A program made the position numbers and the translations under genes. Positions 1 through 10,464 of a DNA stretch of 64,000 nt are shown in pieces (position 1 is the first letter of the stretch; the number at the start of each line of letters is the position of its first letter). Source of the stretch: Erythroxylum novogranatense (taxonomy: Eukaryota; Streptophyta; Magnoliopsida; Malpighiales; Erythroxylaceae); NCBI GenBank assembly GCA_029891385.1, contig CM057235.1, positions 9,047,001 to 9,111,000 on the forward strand, given 5' to 3'. The notes beneath the pieces are model-generated. The model did not search any database, was not told where the DNA came from, and was given only the letters and a program-made list of their open reading frames with translations.

Positions 1-313
1 AAAGTTGATTCAACAAATGAAGGAACATATTAATCTCAACCCAAAATATAGACTACAAAGTGGCAACTACCAATTTCATATCATGTGCAAGGATACTAGG
101 GAAATTAGAACGGAGTCATACTTTGCCATATAAGCATAAAGGCATCTAGAACTAGAGAAAAAATGAAAGTCTTCTTTTCAAATGGAAGATTTCAACATAC
201 TTATACAAAGATACACAATATACATTAACAAATGTAAATAGTTGTAATTAGGTGCTCACAATATCTAGAATATTCTTTGCACCCGTGTATATGTGCACAA
301 TAGCAATTGGACA

Positions 314-890
314 TGCGTGCTTAAAGAACTCCAGAAGAGTGATCTTATATGTTATCAAAGAAACATACAAAAGTGTATGTCTTTGTAAGAACCATGTTCT
401 AACCTTGTAGCAAGTAATTCAATTGCCACTTTCTCTGCCTCTTGCTTGGTTTTAATGTCAAAAGGACTTGCTTTATGAATCTTTATCTCCTCATTCACAT
501 CTTCTGACTCTTCCATGAGTTTGTTGTTATCAATACTGAAGTTGAGATTTATTTCTTTTCCTGAAAATTTCAATGATGGAATACTTTAGATGTGATGCTT
601 AATGCGTGCTTAAAGAACTCCAGAAGAGTGATCTTATATGTTATCAAAGAAACATACAAAAGTGTATGTCTTTGTAAGAACCATGTTCTAACCTTGTAGC
701 AAGTAATTCAATTGCCACTTTCTCTGCCTCTTGCTTGGTTTTAATGTCAAAAGGACTTGCTTTATGAATCTTTATCTCCTCATTCACATCTTCTGACTCT
801 TCCATGAGTTTGTTGTTATCAATACTGAAGTTGAGATTTTTTCTTTTCCTGAAAATTTCAATGATGGAATACTTTAGATGTGATGCTTAA
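314..890. repeat. Two-copy tandem duplication, unit about 289 bp
   Basis: The segment beginning GCGTGCTTAAAG near 315 is repeated almost perfectly from 604; the copies abut at about 602/603. The only difference I noticed is one missing base in copy 2 near 840. The unit carries an exon-like stretch on the minus strand with its flanking splice sites, so the duplication is of genomic DNA rather than cDNA. Confidence 0.93.
404..560 (-). pseudogene. Exon-like coding fragment, unidentified protein (copy 1; copy 2 at 693-848)
   Basis: On the minus strand an open stretch is bounded by a TTTTCAG acceptor (561-562) and an AAG/GTTAGA donor (402-403), as expected for an internal exon of 157 bp. It encodes a charged, lysine/glutamate-rich peptide of about 52 residues containing AEKVAIELLATR. 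I do not recognise the protein; the helix-like end is vaguely reminiscent of a double-stranded-RNA-binding fold, but this is too weak to name. The duplicated copy (693-848) is one base shorter, so the two cannot both be read in the same frame. Because 157 bp is not a multiple of three, splicing both copies together would shift the frame. The 72-codon open frame includes intronic codons on either side. Probably part of a captured or decayed gene. Confidence 0.4.
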
Positions 891-1388
891 CTGGTAAACA
901 CTAAGAAAGCTACTTATTCAGTTCCTTTCTTTATGACATGATGAAAGGCAACAATAATTGTAGGAAAAAGGCAAATAAGAAAATGCAAGAACTGTACTAT
1001 AATAGCTTCATTTTTCAAGCAAGTTCAGGCTAATGAATTTCAAAACTTTAAACACTAAAGGAGTGGTGCCTAATTATCATACTATAGCTTCAAAAAAATA
1101 ATGCCCAATTTCAGCAGCCAAGAAATGGATATTACAAAATCAATAGCTGGTAAAAGTTGGAAACAAAATAAATTAATTCCAACAAACTACACCAAAAACA
1201 AGCCAAATTTGAAACAAGATAAGCAAATATACAAATACACCTTTACAAAATACTCCTTCCTTGCAGAATAATCATCAAGAAGCTCGAAACTCCCAAGTTT
1301 CCACTACATAATAGATAACTTTATAGGTATACAAACAAATAAGCAAACAGTTAATGATAAGTGATCAAATAAGCACCCAAAACTATAC

Positions 1389-1706
1389 CTTTTGGATCTG
1401 TTCGGTGGTGATGTTGGTGGGCGGAAGAGAAGCACATCATGGGAATCATCGAATTTGGCTGTTTTCTTATCTCAGAATGAATTTAAAAAAACCTTCCCAT
1501 TTCCTCAAATTCCTTATTAATCAAATGGGGCAACAAAAAGGAGAAGACTTGGACCAAAATCAAAAGAAAAAACTCACCTAAATCACTCTTGGTATTGACG
1601 AAGTGGTCAAGTAGGCAAAAACGAGCCATATAATACGCACAAACTTCCTTCGAGTCCCATCTTATTTCCTTATACCCTACCCTTTCTTCAGTCGTCAATT
1701 TGCGAT
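1389..1706 (-). pseudogene. LUC7-like (U1 snRNP-associated) gene fragment, two exon remnants
   Basis: LUC7-family proteins bind U1 snRNP and help choose 5' splice sites through two zinc fingers. The minus-strand stretch 1578-1706 is bounded by a TTTAG acceptor and an AG/GTGAGT donor. It encodes TEERVGYKEI, then WDSKEVCAYYMARFC and VNTKSDL, which follow the conserved N-terminal region of plant LUC7-like proteins, where the first zinc finger begins. The second finger cysteine is kept, but the Pro-His after it is altered. A second remnant (1389-1458, CAG acceptor, AG/GTATAG donor) can be aligned by eye to the family's next segment with a one-base shift and loss of the third cysteine. No remainder of the protein is visible and there is no plausible start codon, so this is a broken fragment. 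Retained introns argue against a processed pseudogene. Family assignment is from memory of the family, without alignment. Confidence 0.6.
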
Positions 1707-2265
1707 CTAAATATTACACCATTCTCACACAAGTCATCAAAACCCATATATAATAACAAAAACCCAAAACAAAAATTAATGACCAACCACCTCTTTAAAC
1801 AATAAACACTCCAAAAATAATGGAAAAAAATATCCATATAACAAAAAAAAGTTTCTGATCAATAATCGCATCCATGAGTTAAATCTAGCATAGCTCATTT
1901 GGAGATCCATGGCTATAATGAATAGCTCTGATATTTGTTTAATAAACTAGTATAGTTGACTTTCGATAGAAAAGGATTTAGGGTTTTGCAAATTTGAGGG
2001 GATTAGGGTTTGATATAGCAAGGATTTTAGGAACCAATGATGGAACTTGGGGAAGACGAAACAGTTGAGGGTTTAGCCTAGCTTTGAGTTGCTTACTTGT
2101 GTATGTAGAAACCAGATGAGGATTTTAGGAACCGGCGTTGTGTTTCGCTTGCTGCAGAGAGAAGAAGTTGGAGAGAAGAAACCAATTTTGGGTGGAAAGA
2201 AGGCAGTGAGAAGAAAGCAGATAAGAAACGCGCGCTAGATGAGAATGTTTTAATTAAAGAAGAGG

Positions 2266-2489
2266 CAAATGTCTTTTGCGACGTTTTATTTAATAAAACG
2301 TCATTACTTTTATTTTGTGACGTTTTATTGATAAAACGTCACAAAAAGTATTATATATTTATGACATTTTTATAAAACGTCACAAAAAATTTAAAGTTTT
2401 CGTGATGTTTTTTAAACGTCATGAAAAGCCTTCATAATTTGTGATGTTAAAAAAAAAAACATCACAGATTGTATGTTATTCTTATAGTG
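2266..2489 (-). mobile_element. Right end of a CACTA-type (En/Spm) DNA transposon: subterminal palindromes and terminus
   Basis: Read on the minus strand, the segment begins CACTATAAGAATAAC at 2489, the CACTA terminal signature. Inside lie repeated subterminal units of GTGACG/CGTCAC, several in palindromic pairs (for example 2279-2303 and 2313-2346, where TGACGTTTTAT pairs with ATAAAACGTCA). Subterminal repeats of this kind are typical of CACTA transposase-binding regions. The element must extend leftward; its other end was not found and may lie outside the window. The gene fragments at 404-1706 would then be inside it. Confidence 0.6.
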
Positions 2490-3672
2490 CTGAGACCCCT
2501 TCCCCACACCTTACGTTTCCACCTTCTTCCTCCTCCAGATCTGCCGTTGCATGTGGAGCTGCGTCCGTCGTTTGGTATTCTCCTTCATATTCTCCGTGGA
2601 GCCACTATGTCTTCTCTGGCCATTGTCATCGTCTTCTCCGGTGGTTTTTGTCAAGGTTTTTTCGTGTTCTTCGTGCTCTCCTTTTCTACCAAAATGTGCC
2701 TCTGTGCTTGATTTTGTTGCTTGATTTTGAGTTAGTTTCATCTACAAAATGATTTTTTGTGTAAATGTTTATGTATGGGAATGAGTTTCTATATGGGCGT
2801 AAGTTTGTGTTGTATAGCATTGATTTCCTTAAGCTTCATCAAGGTGTATTGTTGATGTTGAAATCACCTATGAAAATTGTATATATTAGAGTCATAAAAA
2901 TGAACTACTCAGAGAATGATACTAGTTTTGACAGATTATGGGTAATATATCTAATAATTTTTTTAAGTTTAGCCTTATTTGATGATGTTATTCTTACTTT
3001 TATAATTTTAGTTAAATTAAAGCTTGCTTTAGTTCTTGTTTGTTGACTTATCTTTTTAGGCGTCTAAATTTGTTTTCATAAATGATTGATTTAGATTGAA
3101 TTGTAATAGGAAAACATGCATGAATGGTTGAGATCTTCCCTACTAAATATTGATTAATTGTTTAAGATGATTGATTTTTGAAGAATGAATTATGATCCAA
3201 TACATGTTATTTGAAATTGTGAGCTTTTAACCTTATAAACATTCAAATTTTATGTTCCATTTTCTAAATTGAGTGATTGTCACAAAGTTTGATACTTCTA
3301 CAACTTGGTTTTTTTATGTATGTTGAGAATATATCATTGGACTAGATACATAAAAATAATATGGGAATTTAGGCTATATGGCTGAATTCTTGAAAAGCCT
3401 TGTAGTTTTGATCTCCTTTAGTTAACAAATTTAAGCCTTAGCCTTTTTTTTTTTGCATATTAACCACAATACAAGCTACATTTATTATTTTTATTGATTT
3501 TCCTTATAATTCTGATTTGTTAAATGATTATATGAGCATGTTTGCAAGAGATCCAAAATACCAGTATATGAATTATTGTGAAGCGATTCAAATTGCATAT
3601 GTGAATGTTCTTAGCATAATTTTGAGAGTATTTAACTTGTATCTTGAGTATTTTTATATGCTTTCGTACTTA
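2490..3672. other. Unannotated intergenic stretch
   Basis: Starts with a CT/TC-rich block (2500-2700) and continues as T-rich DNA. Open frames of up to about 100 codons occur on both strands, but none has a recognisable domain or convincing splice signals. I see no gene here. Confidence 0.6.
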
Positions 3673-3877
3673 CAACCTGTTTGATTCACGGAATGGAATA
3701 GATAAGGAATAGAATTGTTATTCTTTGGAATAGAAAAGATGCGGAATAGAATAAAATGTGTATTACTTTGTTTGATTTAAGGCATGTAATAGATAAAGAA
3801 TTTCTATTCCATTGTTTGGTTTGAAAATATAAACTTGGAATAGGAAAGGAATAACTAACTAAAAGAACAAACTATCC

Positions 3878-3958
3878 TTATTATTATTATTATTATTATT
3901 ATTAGAATAATAATAATAATTAAATATTATTATTTTAATTATTATTATTATTATTATT

Positions 3959-3994
<36 letters not shown>

Positions 3995-3997
3995 TAC

Positions 3998-4058
<61 letters not shown>

Positions 4059-4099
4059 GTTGTTGTTGTTGTTGTTGTATTTGTTGTTGTTGTTGTTAT
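3878..4099. repeat. (TTA/ATT)n microsatellite grading into (TTG)n
   Basis: Long imperfect run of TTA/ATT trinucleotides with a few interruptions, changing to TTG repeats at about 4057-4096, inside the left arm of the PIF-like element. Confidence 0.95.
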
Positions 4100-4726
4100 T
4101 TAAAGGGTGGTGAGTTTAGTAAGGGGTTTGATGTAACATCCCGTTACCGGAGTGATGGGTATGTCAGTAATTTGGATCGGGTTAGAATTGGGTACAGGCA
4201 AATGTGACATTGTGCATGCATTATTGTTTTATAGATATCGGTAACAGTTATTATTTGCCGCATATATATATATATATATGTACATACATGTATGATTCGA
4301 ATTGATTGTGTATCGAAATTGGTTATAATTATACAGATGAGAATTGGTTGTGAAAATTGGAAATTTAGTAATAAGTGTATAAATTAGGTTTTGAATATGG
4401 AATTGGAATGAAATGGAATTTAGAGGAATGGAAAGTGGAATATGAGTATAGGAATGGGTATTTGCTAATTTTGTGAATTTATGGGAACTTTTCTGGGATT
4501 TTTAGAGTAATGGATCCGGATCGGAAGATTGGCTTAGTGACTGATTAAATTGATTCCGGGTCCGAGATTGATTGACAATTGATATGAAACAATTAGGATT
4601 ATAATTTCAGGATTTATTAGTTATGGTTATTGCAAAATTGGGAGAAAAATAGAATAAGAATTTGACTGATAGACTCTAAGTTTGGAGTTGTGGCAACTAA
4701 ATTGCCAAACAAGCCTTTAAAGCTCT

Positions 4727-4740
4727 TATATATATATATA
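4727..4740 (+). promoter_or_regulatory. TATA box of the LARD-like 5' LTR
   Basis: An alternating TA run just after AGCTCT, 95-110 bp before the predicted splice donor; the same arrangement recurs in the 3' LTR near 11059-11072. A transcription start around 4765-4775 is inferred from spacing only. Confidence 0.55.
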
Positions 4741-4835
4741 AGTTTAAACGTTTGTTTCTTCATCGACGGTCGTGGGTGAGCATCTGGCGATTTGGAGTTC
4801 TTGGAAGATTTTCGAAAGTTTCTAGTGTAAATCAA

Positions 4836-6575
4836 GTACGTTTTTATATGTTTATGCCTTAAATCGTTTCATTTGATCATTGACTTGAGTAAGAAATTGG
4901 TTAGAAATTTGGAAAGTTGCGATGATAGGGTTTTCGTTGGTTTTGATTTGGGTTTTTGATAAAAGATGGTTTAAATGATGGATCGAGGCTAGAAATGAGT
5001 TGAGTGTAGTATACTAAGTTGATTGGTAGTGATTTGAAGTGAATCAGATAGATTGTTATCAGAAAATTTGAGAAATTTCTAGGTTTCGGACGATTTTCTG
5101 GGTTCGCACGTCGCGACGTGTGATGAACACGCCGCGGCGAGCCTTTCCAGCGTGCACGTCGCGACGAATAAATAAATAAATAAATTGTGCGCTTGTGACG
5201 AGTGAAATCGATTGCATCTTGACAACGGATGTTGTCTTGTGGCAGCGATCATGCACCATGGCGAGGGCGCTGAATTAGGGTGAATTGCTTGTTTTAAAAG
5301 GGTTTATTCTTAATGAATTGGCTATGGACTAATTGAATTGTTGAGACTAGGAATTGCAAATTAGAAGAAATGAAATTAAGTGATTATGAGATGATTGTTA
5401 CAAGTAATGTGCTTGAGGATTGACTTTAAATGAATTGGTTTCTAAATGATTAATTGGAATTTGGAGACTAAGAATATTTAATGGATAAGAATGGAAATTC
5501 GGAATGTAATTATATGATTATTGGAATTGAGTGGTAAACGATTAGTGATTGTGATTCTAATTGAAATGTGATCTTAGAGTATGGAAATTTGTAAATTGAT
5601 AAATGAGATCTGGAATTGTTATGGACTAGAGTGAGAGTGATCCAATTGAGAAATTTAGGAATTGAATCGGGAAAGTCATAACATGTATAGTATTTATCGA
5701 AATTGCTATTGATTATTGAATTTGGCCTAATTGGTAATGTGTGATTTATTTGATTTGATATAGAGGTTCGATGGATCGACATTCCACAGACGATATTGGG
5801 ACTTCAGTGTATGGCTTCGGAAGTGCGGTGAAATAACCTAGTTGGTTTCTCAACCTTATGTGTTTATAAATTATATGCATTGATTGCCATGAGGAAGTGC
5901 GGATGGATAGATGTGTGATTGATTTGATTGATTTCGGACCATGGTTGTTCGAAATATTTGATTGTGATATTGAAGTGCAAAGATGAGTAAATATGTATGA
6001 ATGCATGAATGAATTAAATTGTAAATGCATTAGCGAAAATGATTGGGCGTAAATGACTGAAATTGGGAAGTGACACATGCATTCATGCATCATTGAATGA
6101 TCGGATAATGGTAGTTGTGACCGGTGGTACCAGCGTATGCGAGCCACAGCTCGATACTGCTATGCCGTCCTTTGGGCTTATCGAGGCGAATCACGTAGCG
6201 TATATGAGAGCTTTAAGCTCAACGCACAGGACCTCGGGTCCAGCGATTGATAGAGCCTCGGGCTCGCGCGAGCATATCATGCCCAACGATTTCAGAGCCA
6301 CTGACTCAACGTAAATGATTTCAGGCGCACGATCACAACAATGAAAAGAAAATGAAAGCGTTACATGCGCATTGCATACGTATATGACTGGCTAAAAGAT
6401 GTGAATTGACTGCATATGATTGAAAAATGTGAATAAGGAAATTGCATGTGATATTACTGTAAATGTTAATGTATGCTATGTGTATATGATTTGTGAATGC
6501 ATGAGTTGAGTGAACCATCGATGATGGTTTCTCACTGAGTTCGCAAACTCACCCAACATTGCAATTGTTTGTCAG
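4836..6575 (+). other. Predicted LTR-internal intron, LARD-like 5' LTR
   Basis: Donor ATCAA/GTACGT at 4836 (the 3' LTR copy at 11168 has the stronger GTAAGT) and acceptor TTGTTTGTCAG ending at 6575. The hairpin at 6536-6551 ends 24 nt before the AG and contains the candidate branch site CTCAC. Length 1740 nt. The corresponding interval in the 3' LTR is 11168-12960. Prediction from sequence and from recurrence in other LTR families; no RNA evidence. Confidence 0.5.
6514..6551 (+). promoter_or_regulatory. Conserved LTR palindrome plus pre-acceptor hairpin
   Basis: ACCATCGATGATGGT (6514-6528) is followed by the hairpin TGAGTTCGCAAACTCA (6536-6551). The same pair is present at 12900-12936 and, inverted, at 15689-15728 and 48278-48315 in two other LTR families. 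Confidence 0.8.
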
Positions 6576-7037
6576 GAACTGAAGAGTACCCCGTTAGACC
6601 AACGGGAGTATGATCGCTGCTAGCAAGGCAGAGTATCGGGTCGGGATCAGTGTCGTCACATCTGCATTAGTATAGTGATTTGTTTAGTGGGCCCTAACTA
6701 GATAAATGTAAAATTGTATTATGTTTTAGTGATTACTAAAATGTGTTCAGAAATGGCATTGGAACCCAGTTGGGTCATGCCTTTTTGCTTATGCACTGTT
6801 TGAGCACTATTGAGTGCCTTTTGTGGCTGAAATCGTATTTGATTGAAAAGATTTTCGTAGCAAATTGGGCTAAAGTGTTTATTGATTTACCTTGTTTAAC
6901 TGTTTTGAAAAGAAAAGTGTTACAATGAGTTTTAAATTGATAATGATTGCTCTAGCATGCCACCCTCATGATTCTGAGCTCGGATATCCTTGTAGATGTC
7001 GGGTTCGAGTCTCGCGGGAGTTGGGGTGTTACATTTG

Positions 7038-7049
7038 TGGTATCAGAGC
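7038..7049 (+). other. Primer-binding site of the LARD-like element
   Basis: TGGTATCAGAGC, complementary to the 3' end of plant initiator methionine tRNA, four bases after the LTR end. It primes minus-strand DNA synthesis and fixes the element's plus orientation. Confidence 0.93.
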
Positions 7050-10000
7050 CCAGAAGTACAATCTTACATGGGCGTTCTGAGAAAATGTGTCTAAGTGCAT
7101 GCATTTAAAGTCATGTCTCGGCAGACAGTAACGACTGATCCCTAGTCTAGCATATGAGTCTCATACATGAGCCTGTACTAGTGGTCTACGTGATTAGAAA
7201 TAATGAAGAAAAGATGATGTATAGAATGTGATAAATGGAAGTTGTGGATACCAAGGAATAAGAATAGATATATGGTACGATATGATAATTGGAGATTCAG
7301 TGTAATGGTATTGAAGAATACGACATTAGAGTTATATTGGAATGTATTAGTGAATGTGAAATTGATGTAACTATGTATATATGTAGTTTCGGATTGATAG
7401 AGGAAGTATAGAGATATGTGAAAGATGGCAAGATTGAAAGTGTATAAGTAAAGTAAATGGAAATAAAATGTTTTATGATTAGAGTTAGCAATGGCCTTGC
7501 GCCGATGGGAGTTATGATTGGAAATCTATGACTTAGAGTCAAAATATGTTAAGTGAGAAAGTAAGAATGAATGTACATTTGTGATATAGATTTGAGTGTG
7601 ATTGCGTAAAACGAAATAATGAAAAGATCGAAAGGTGAGAAAATGATATTGGTAGATGAAAAAGTTGAAAAGTTGTTAAGGTTCCATGGATTTGCCTATG
7701 CGAATGCACACCTGATAATGGAAATGATATTGGAAATCAATTGGAGAGTCAGTGGATAACCGCCAATCATAATTGTGTAGTTAAAAAATTTATTTGAGTT
7801 AGAATAAGAAATGAAAGTGCTTGTAGTGATTGATGGGAAAATGAATTACGACTACAATCAGGATATTATGGTAAAAATCCTCATGATCGAGGATTGGTGC
7901 AAAAAGGAGCAATGTGGTCAAAAAGCAAATGAGTTTGAGGTATCCTAAATGTAAGTGATATGAGTTGTTTTACTTTTATTTCTCGATGAGATGACGTGAA
8001 AAGGATATCCTATATGAATTGTGGCATAATTGATCCTCATGAGATATTAAGAGCTATAGTTAACCTTGATGTCTAAAGGCATTAATAATGACTGATAAGG
8101 AATGTGATGACTGTTGATGATTAGGAATTGAAAGAAGAATTTCCCTGAATTGGATTGAGTCGATTAGATGATTCAAATTGAAAAGTTTAGCAATGAAAGG
8201 ACAAATTGGAGATAAATGTGAAATGAATGAAAAGTCGTTATTAGGAGTGTAAAAGATAGAATAAGTTATTGAGAAGTATGTGTTATGTTAATGTATAGAC
8301 TACGACTGTGTAATAGGATTCTTGAATTAGTTGTGATTATGAGGAGCATAACGGTTCAGGTATATTTTGTCGTGAAGCATAAAGAGAATTTGATGAATGT
8401 ATTATTAACCCAGTTTATAATGATAGCAAATAAATTGAAATAGGTGGAGAAGTTAGTGTAAGAGAATCTGTGTCTGAATATGCTAAAATGAGATTGAGAA
8501 AATGGTTAGAACATCATTCCTCGTTGAAAACGAATAATAATTAAAGAGTTTTGCAATTGATCATAGGTGTAAGGAGTTCGTTATTTTACTGAAGAGTGAA
8601 ATGTGTAGATTGAGTTTAAAGTGGATAGTGACTGTGATCATCGATGATCGATAGAATACATTTGAATAGTGAAGAAGATAAATTGGCACAATTGAGGAAA
8701 TTGTATAGTATGCAAGTTTTATAAGAGTGAATTTGATCTTGATTGAATAAGTAATGGATGAATTATTAATGTGAAATTGTAAAGGACAGGTACATAAGGA
8801 ATTTGGAGTTATTTTTCCAATATACAATCAATCATAAAAATGTGTGGAGTGCATGATTGTATACTGGATATGTCCAGAAATTGTTAAATGTTTTCGATCT
8901 TAGTCCACGATGATAATGTTAGAGGAAAATGTGTGAACTGTATGACTAATGATTGTAAAAGAGACACTTGGAGAAATTTTCAATTCAGTATTGATCGTGT
9001 TATTTTAAATTTTGAGGTGTTATAATAGGAAATGAATCGTAAAGATTAAAATCGATCTATTGAAATAGAGTAAAGAGATTCTATGTGTATGGAGATCGAT
9101 TATAATCGATGGGCGATATTGGTATTTGATAACTTGATAATTTTAGTGTATTAGAAAGTGTTGTAAAGTTTGGAGATTCTATTAAATACAGAAATTGTTT
9201 TGGATGTATATCGTTTATAAGGTAATAATGATTAAGTTATATGAGTGAATGGAAAATGACTATGCATTTGAGTGTTTGAATTTCGTTATTGAAACAAGTA
9301 GTGAGGCGATAAGATTATGATACCTAATGTAAGAATGAGTGTAAGCTATCGAGTTAGTAAAGTGCAAAAGAGCGTATTAGCGATTGGAATTCCAAGTCAA
9401 ATGTGCGGTGTGTATTGAAAACATGGCAAAATCCGAATTGAGAATCTTGAATAGTGGACCGTATTGAGAAATTGTGAATAGTTTAGCTATAAAGAAAATG
9501 AGTAATGTGAATGGATTAAGAGTATGAGTAAAATTCATTAAAGGGAACCGTTAGTGAAAAAATTCAAGGAATAATAATAAGAGGGTATTAGAAGAGTAAT
9601 AGGAGGTAGAGTGTGACATTGAGTGTAGGTCGACCCTACGGGGTGATTCTTGATGTTAAATGTGAAACTAATATGTTCTTTGGAATCCATAGGGTTATGA
9701 GATTGATGTATGGATCGAGTGATTGTAAAAATATAGATTGTTAAATTGGTGATAACAAAATTCAAATTGATGAGAGCGAATCGGATCGATGATTATCGAG
9801 ATTATTGAAACCTTACGAGATTAGTAATTGGCATTGGAGAGATGCAATATGATAAGTGATACATGATATATTTCTAAATGTGTCACCTCGGCCAATCTAT
9901 GTATTGATTGATATCATAGGAAAAGGAAATTCAATTAGTTATTAGTGGCCTTGATGTGGTAGTGTTGTGAATCGAATTATGGATTGGCAAGTCGTTAGCA

Positions 10001-10464
10001 ACCTAAAAGATGAAATGGGTTAGTAAAGTACTATATAGACGAAATAGGAAATATTGATATGATCGGATATGTATATTATTGGTGGTGGATATAAAGAATT
10101 ATGAGTAATCGAAAAGAAATCGTTAAAATAGTATAAAGTTTGAGAAAGGAAAAGAGGTAAGTGAGTGATTGTAGTGTGATTAAATTTGGCAAGTTAAATG
10201 CAAAATCCTAAAAGATGATTCGGATCCAAAGTGTTACAAAGACTGAATTAGAAAATATTGTTAGGATTGAAACATGTGTTATCAATATTGGAAGTGATGA
10301 ATTGTGAGTAAAGGCAATGTAGAGTTAAGAAAGATTTGGCGAAAATTATGCGTATGCGTATAGGGAAAAAGTGGAAATCGAGAATCAATGATCGTAAAGA
10401 CTCCTATCATCTTGACAAATCGTACATGAAATTTTGAGGACGAAATTTTTATAAGGAGGAGAAT
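7050..10464 (+). pseudogene. Internal region of the LARD-like element; gag/pol not recognisable
   Basis: 3.4 kb without a usable reading frame and extremely poor in C on the plus strand. The last stretch (about 10436-10464) reads like the usual end of chromovirus pol (a GAGGACGAAATTTTTATAAG context) and runs into an AAGGAGGAG purine tract directly before the 3' LTR. I could not find reverse-transcriptase, RNase H or integrase motifs by eye. It may be a decayed coding region or a conserved non-coding domain as in LARDs; a profile search is needed to decide. Confidence 0.55.

Larger units (their letters stand above)
4132..7033 (+). repeat. 5' LTR of the LARD-like element
   Basis: 2902 bp, TG...CA ends. 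It contains a TATA box, predicted donor and acceptor splice sites, a CpG-rich island (about 5100-5170), the CCATCGATGATGG palindrome and a hairpin before the acceptor. It differs from the 3' LTR by many small indels, most strongly in the CpG-rich island. Confidence 0.9.

Noticed and set aside
2441..3046. Plus-strand frames after the CACTA end as a possible host gene
   Set aside because: Low-complexity CT-rich start, no domain, no clear splice sites or conserved motif.
5746..6147. Minus-strand frames repeated at 11979-12479 as a possible gene family
   Set aside because: They are the antisense of the C-poor LARD-like LTRs, duplicated because the LTR is duplicated.
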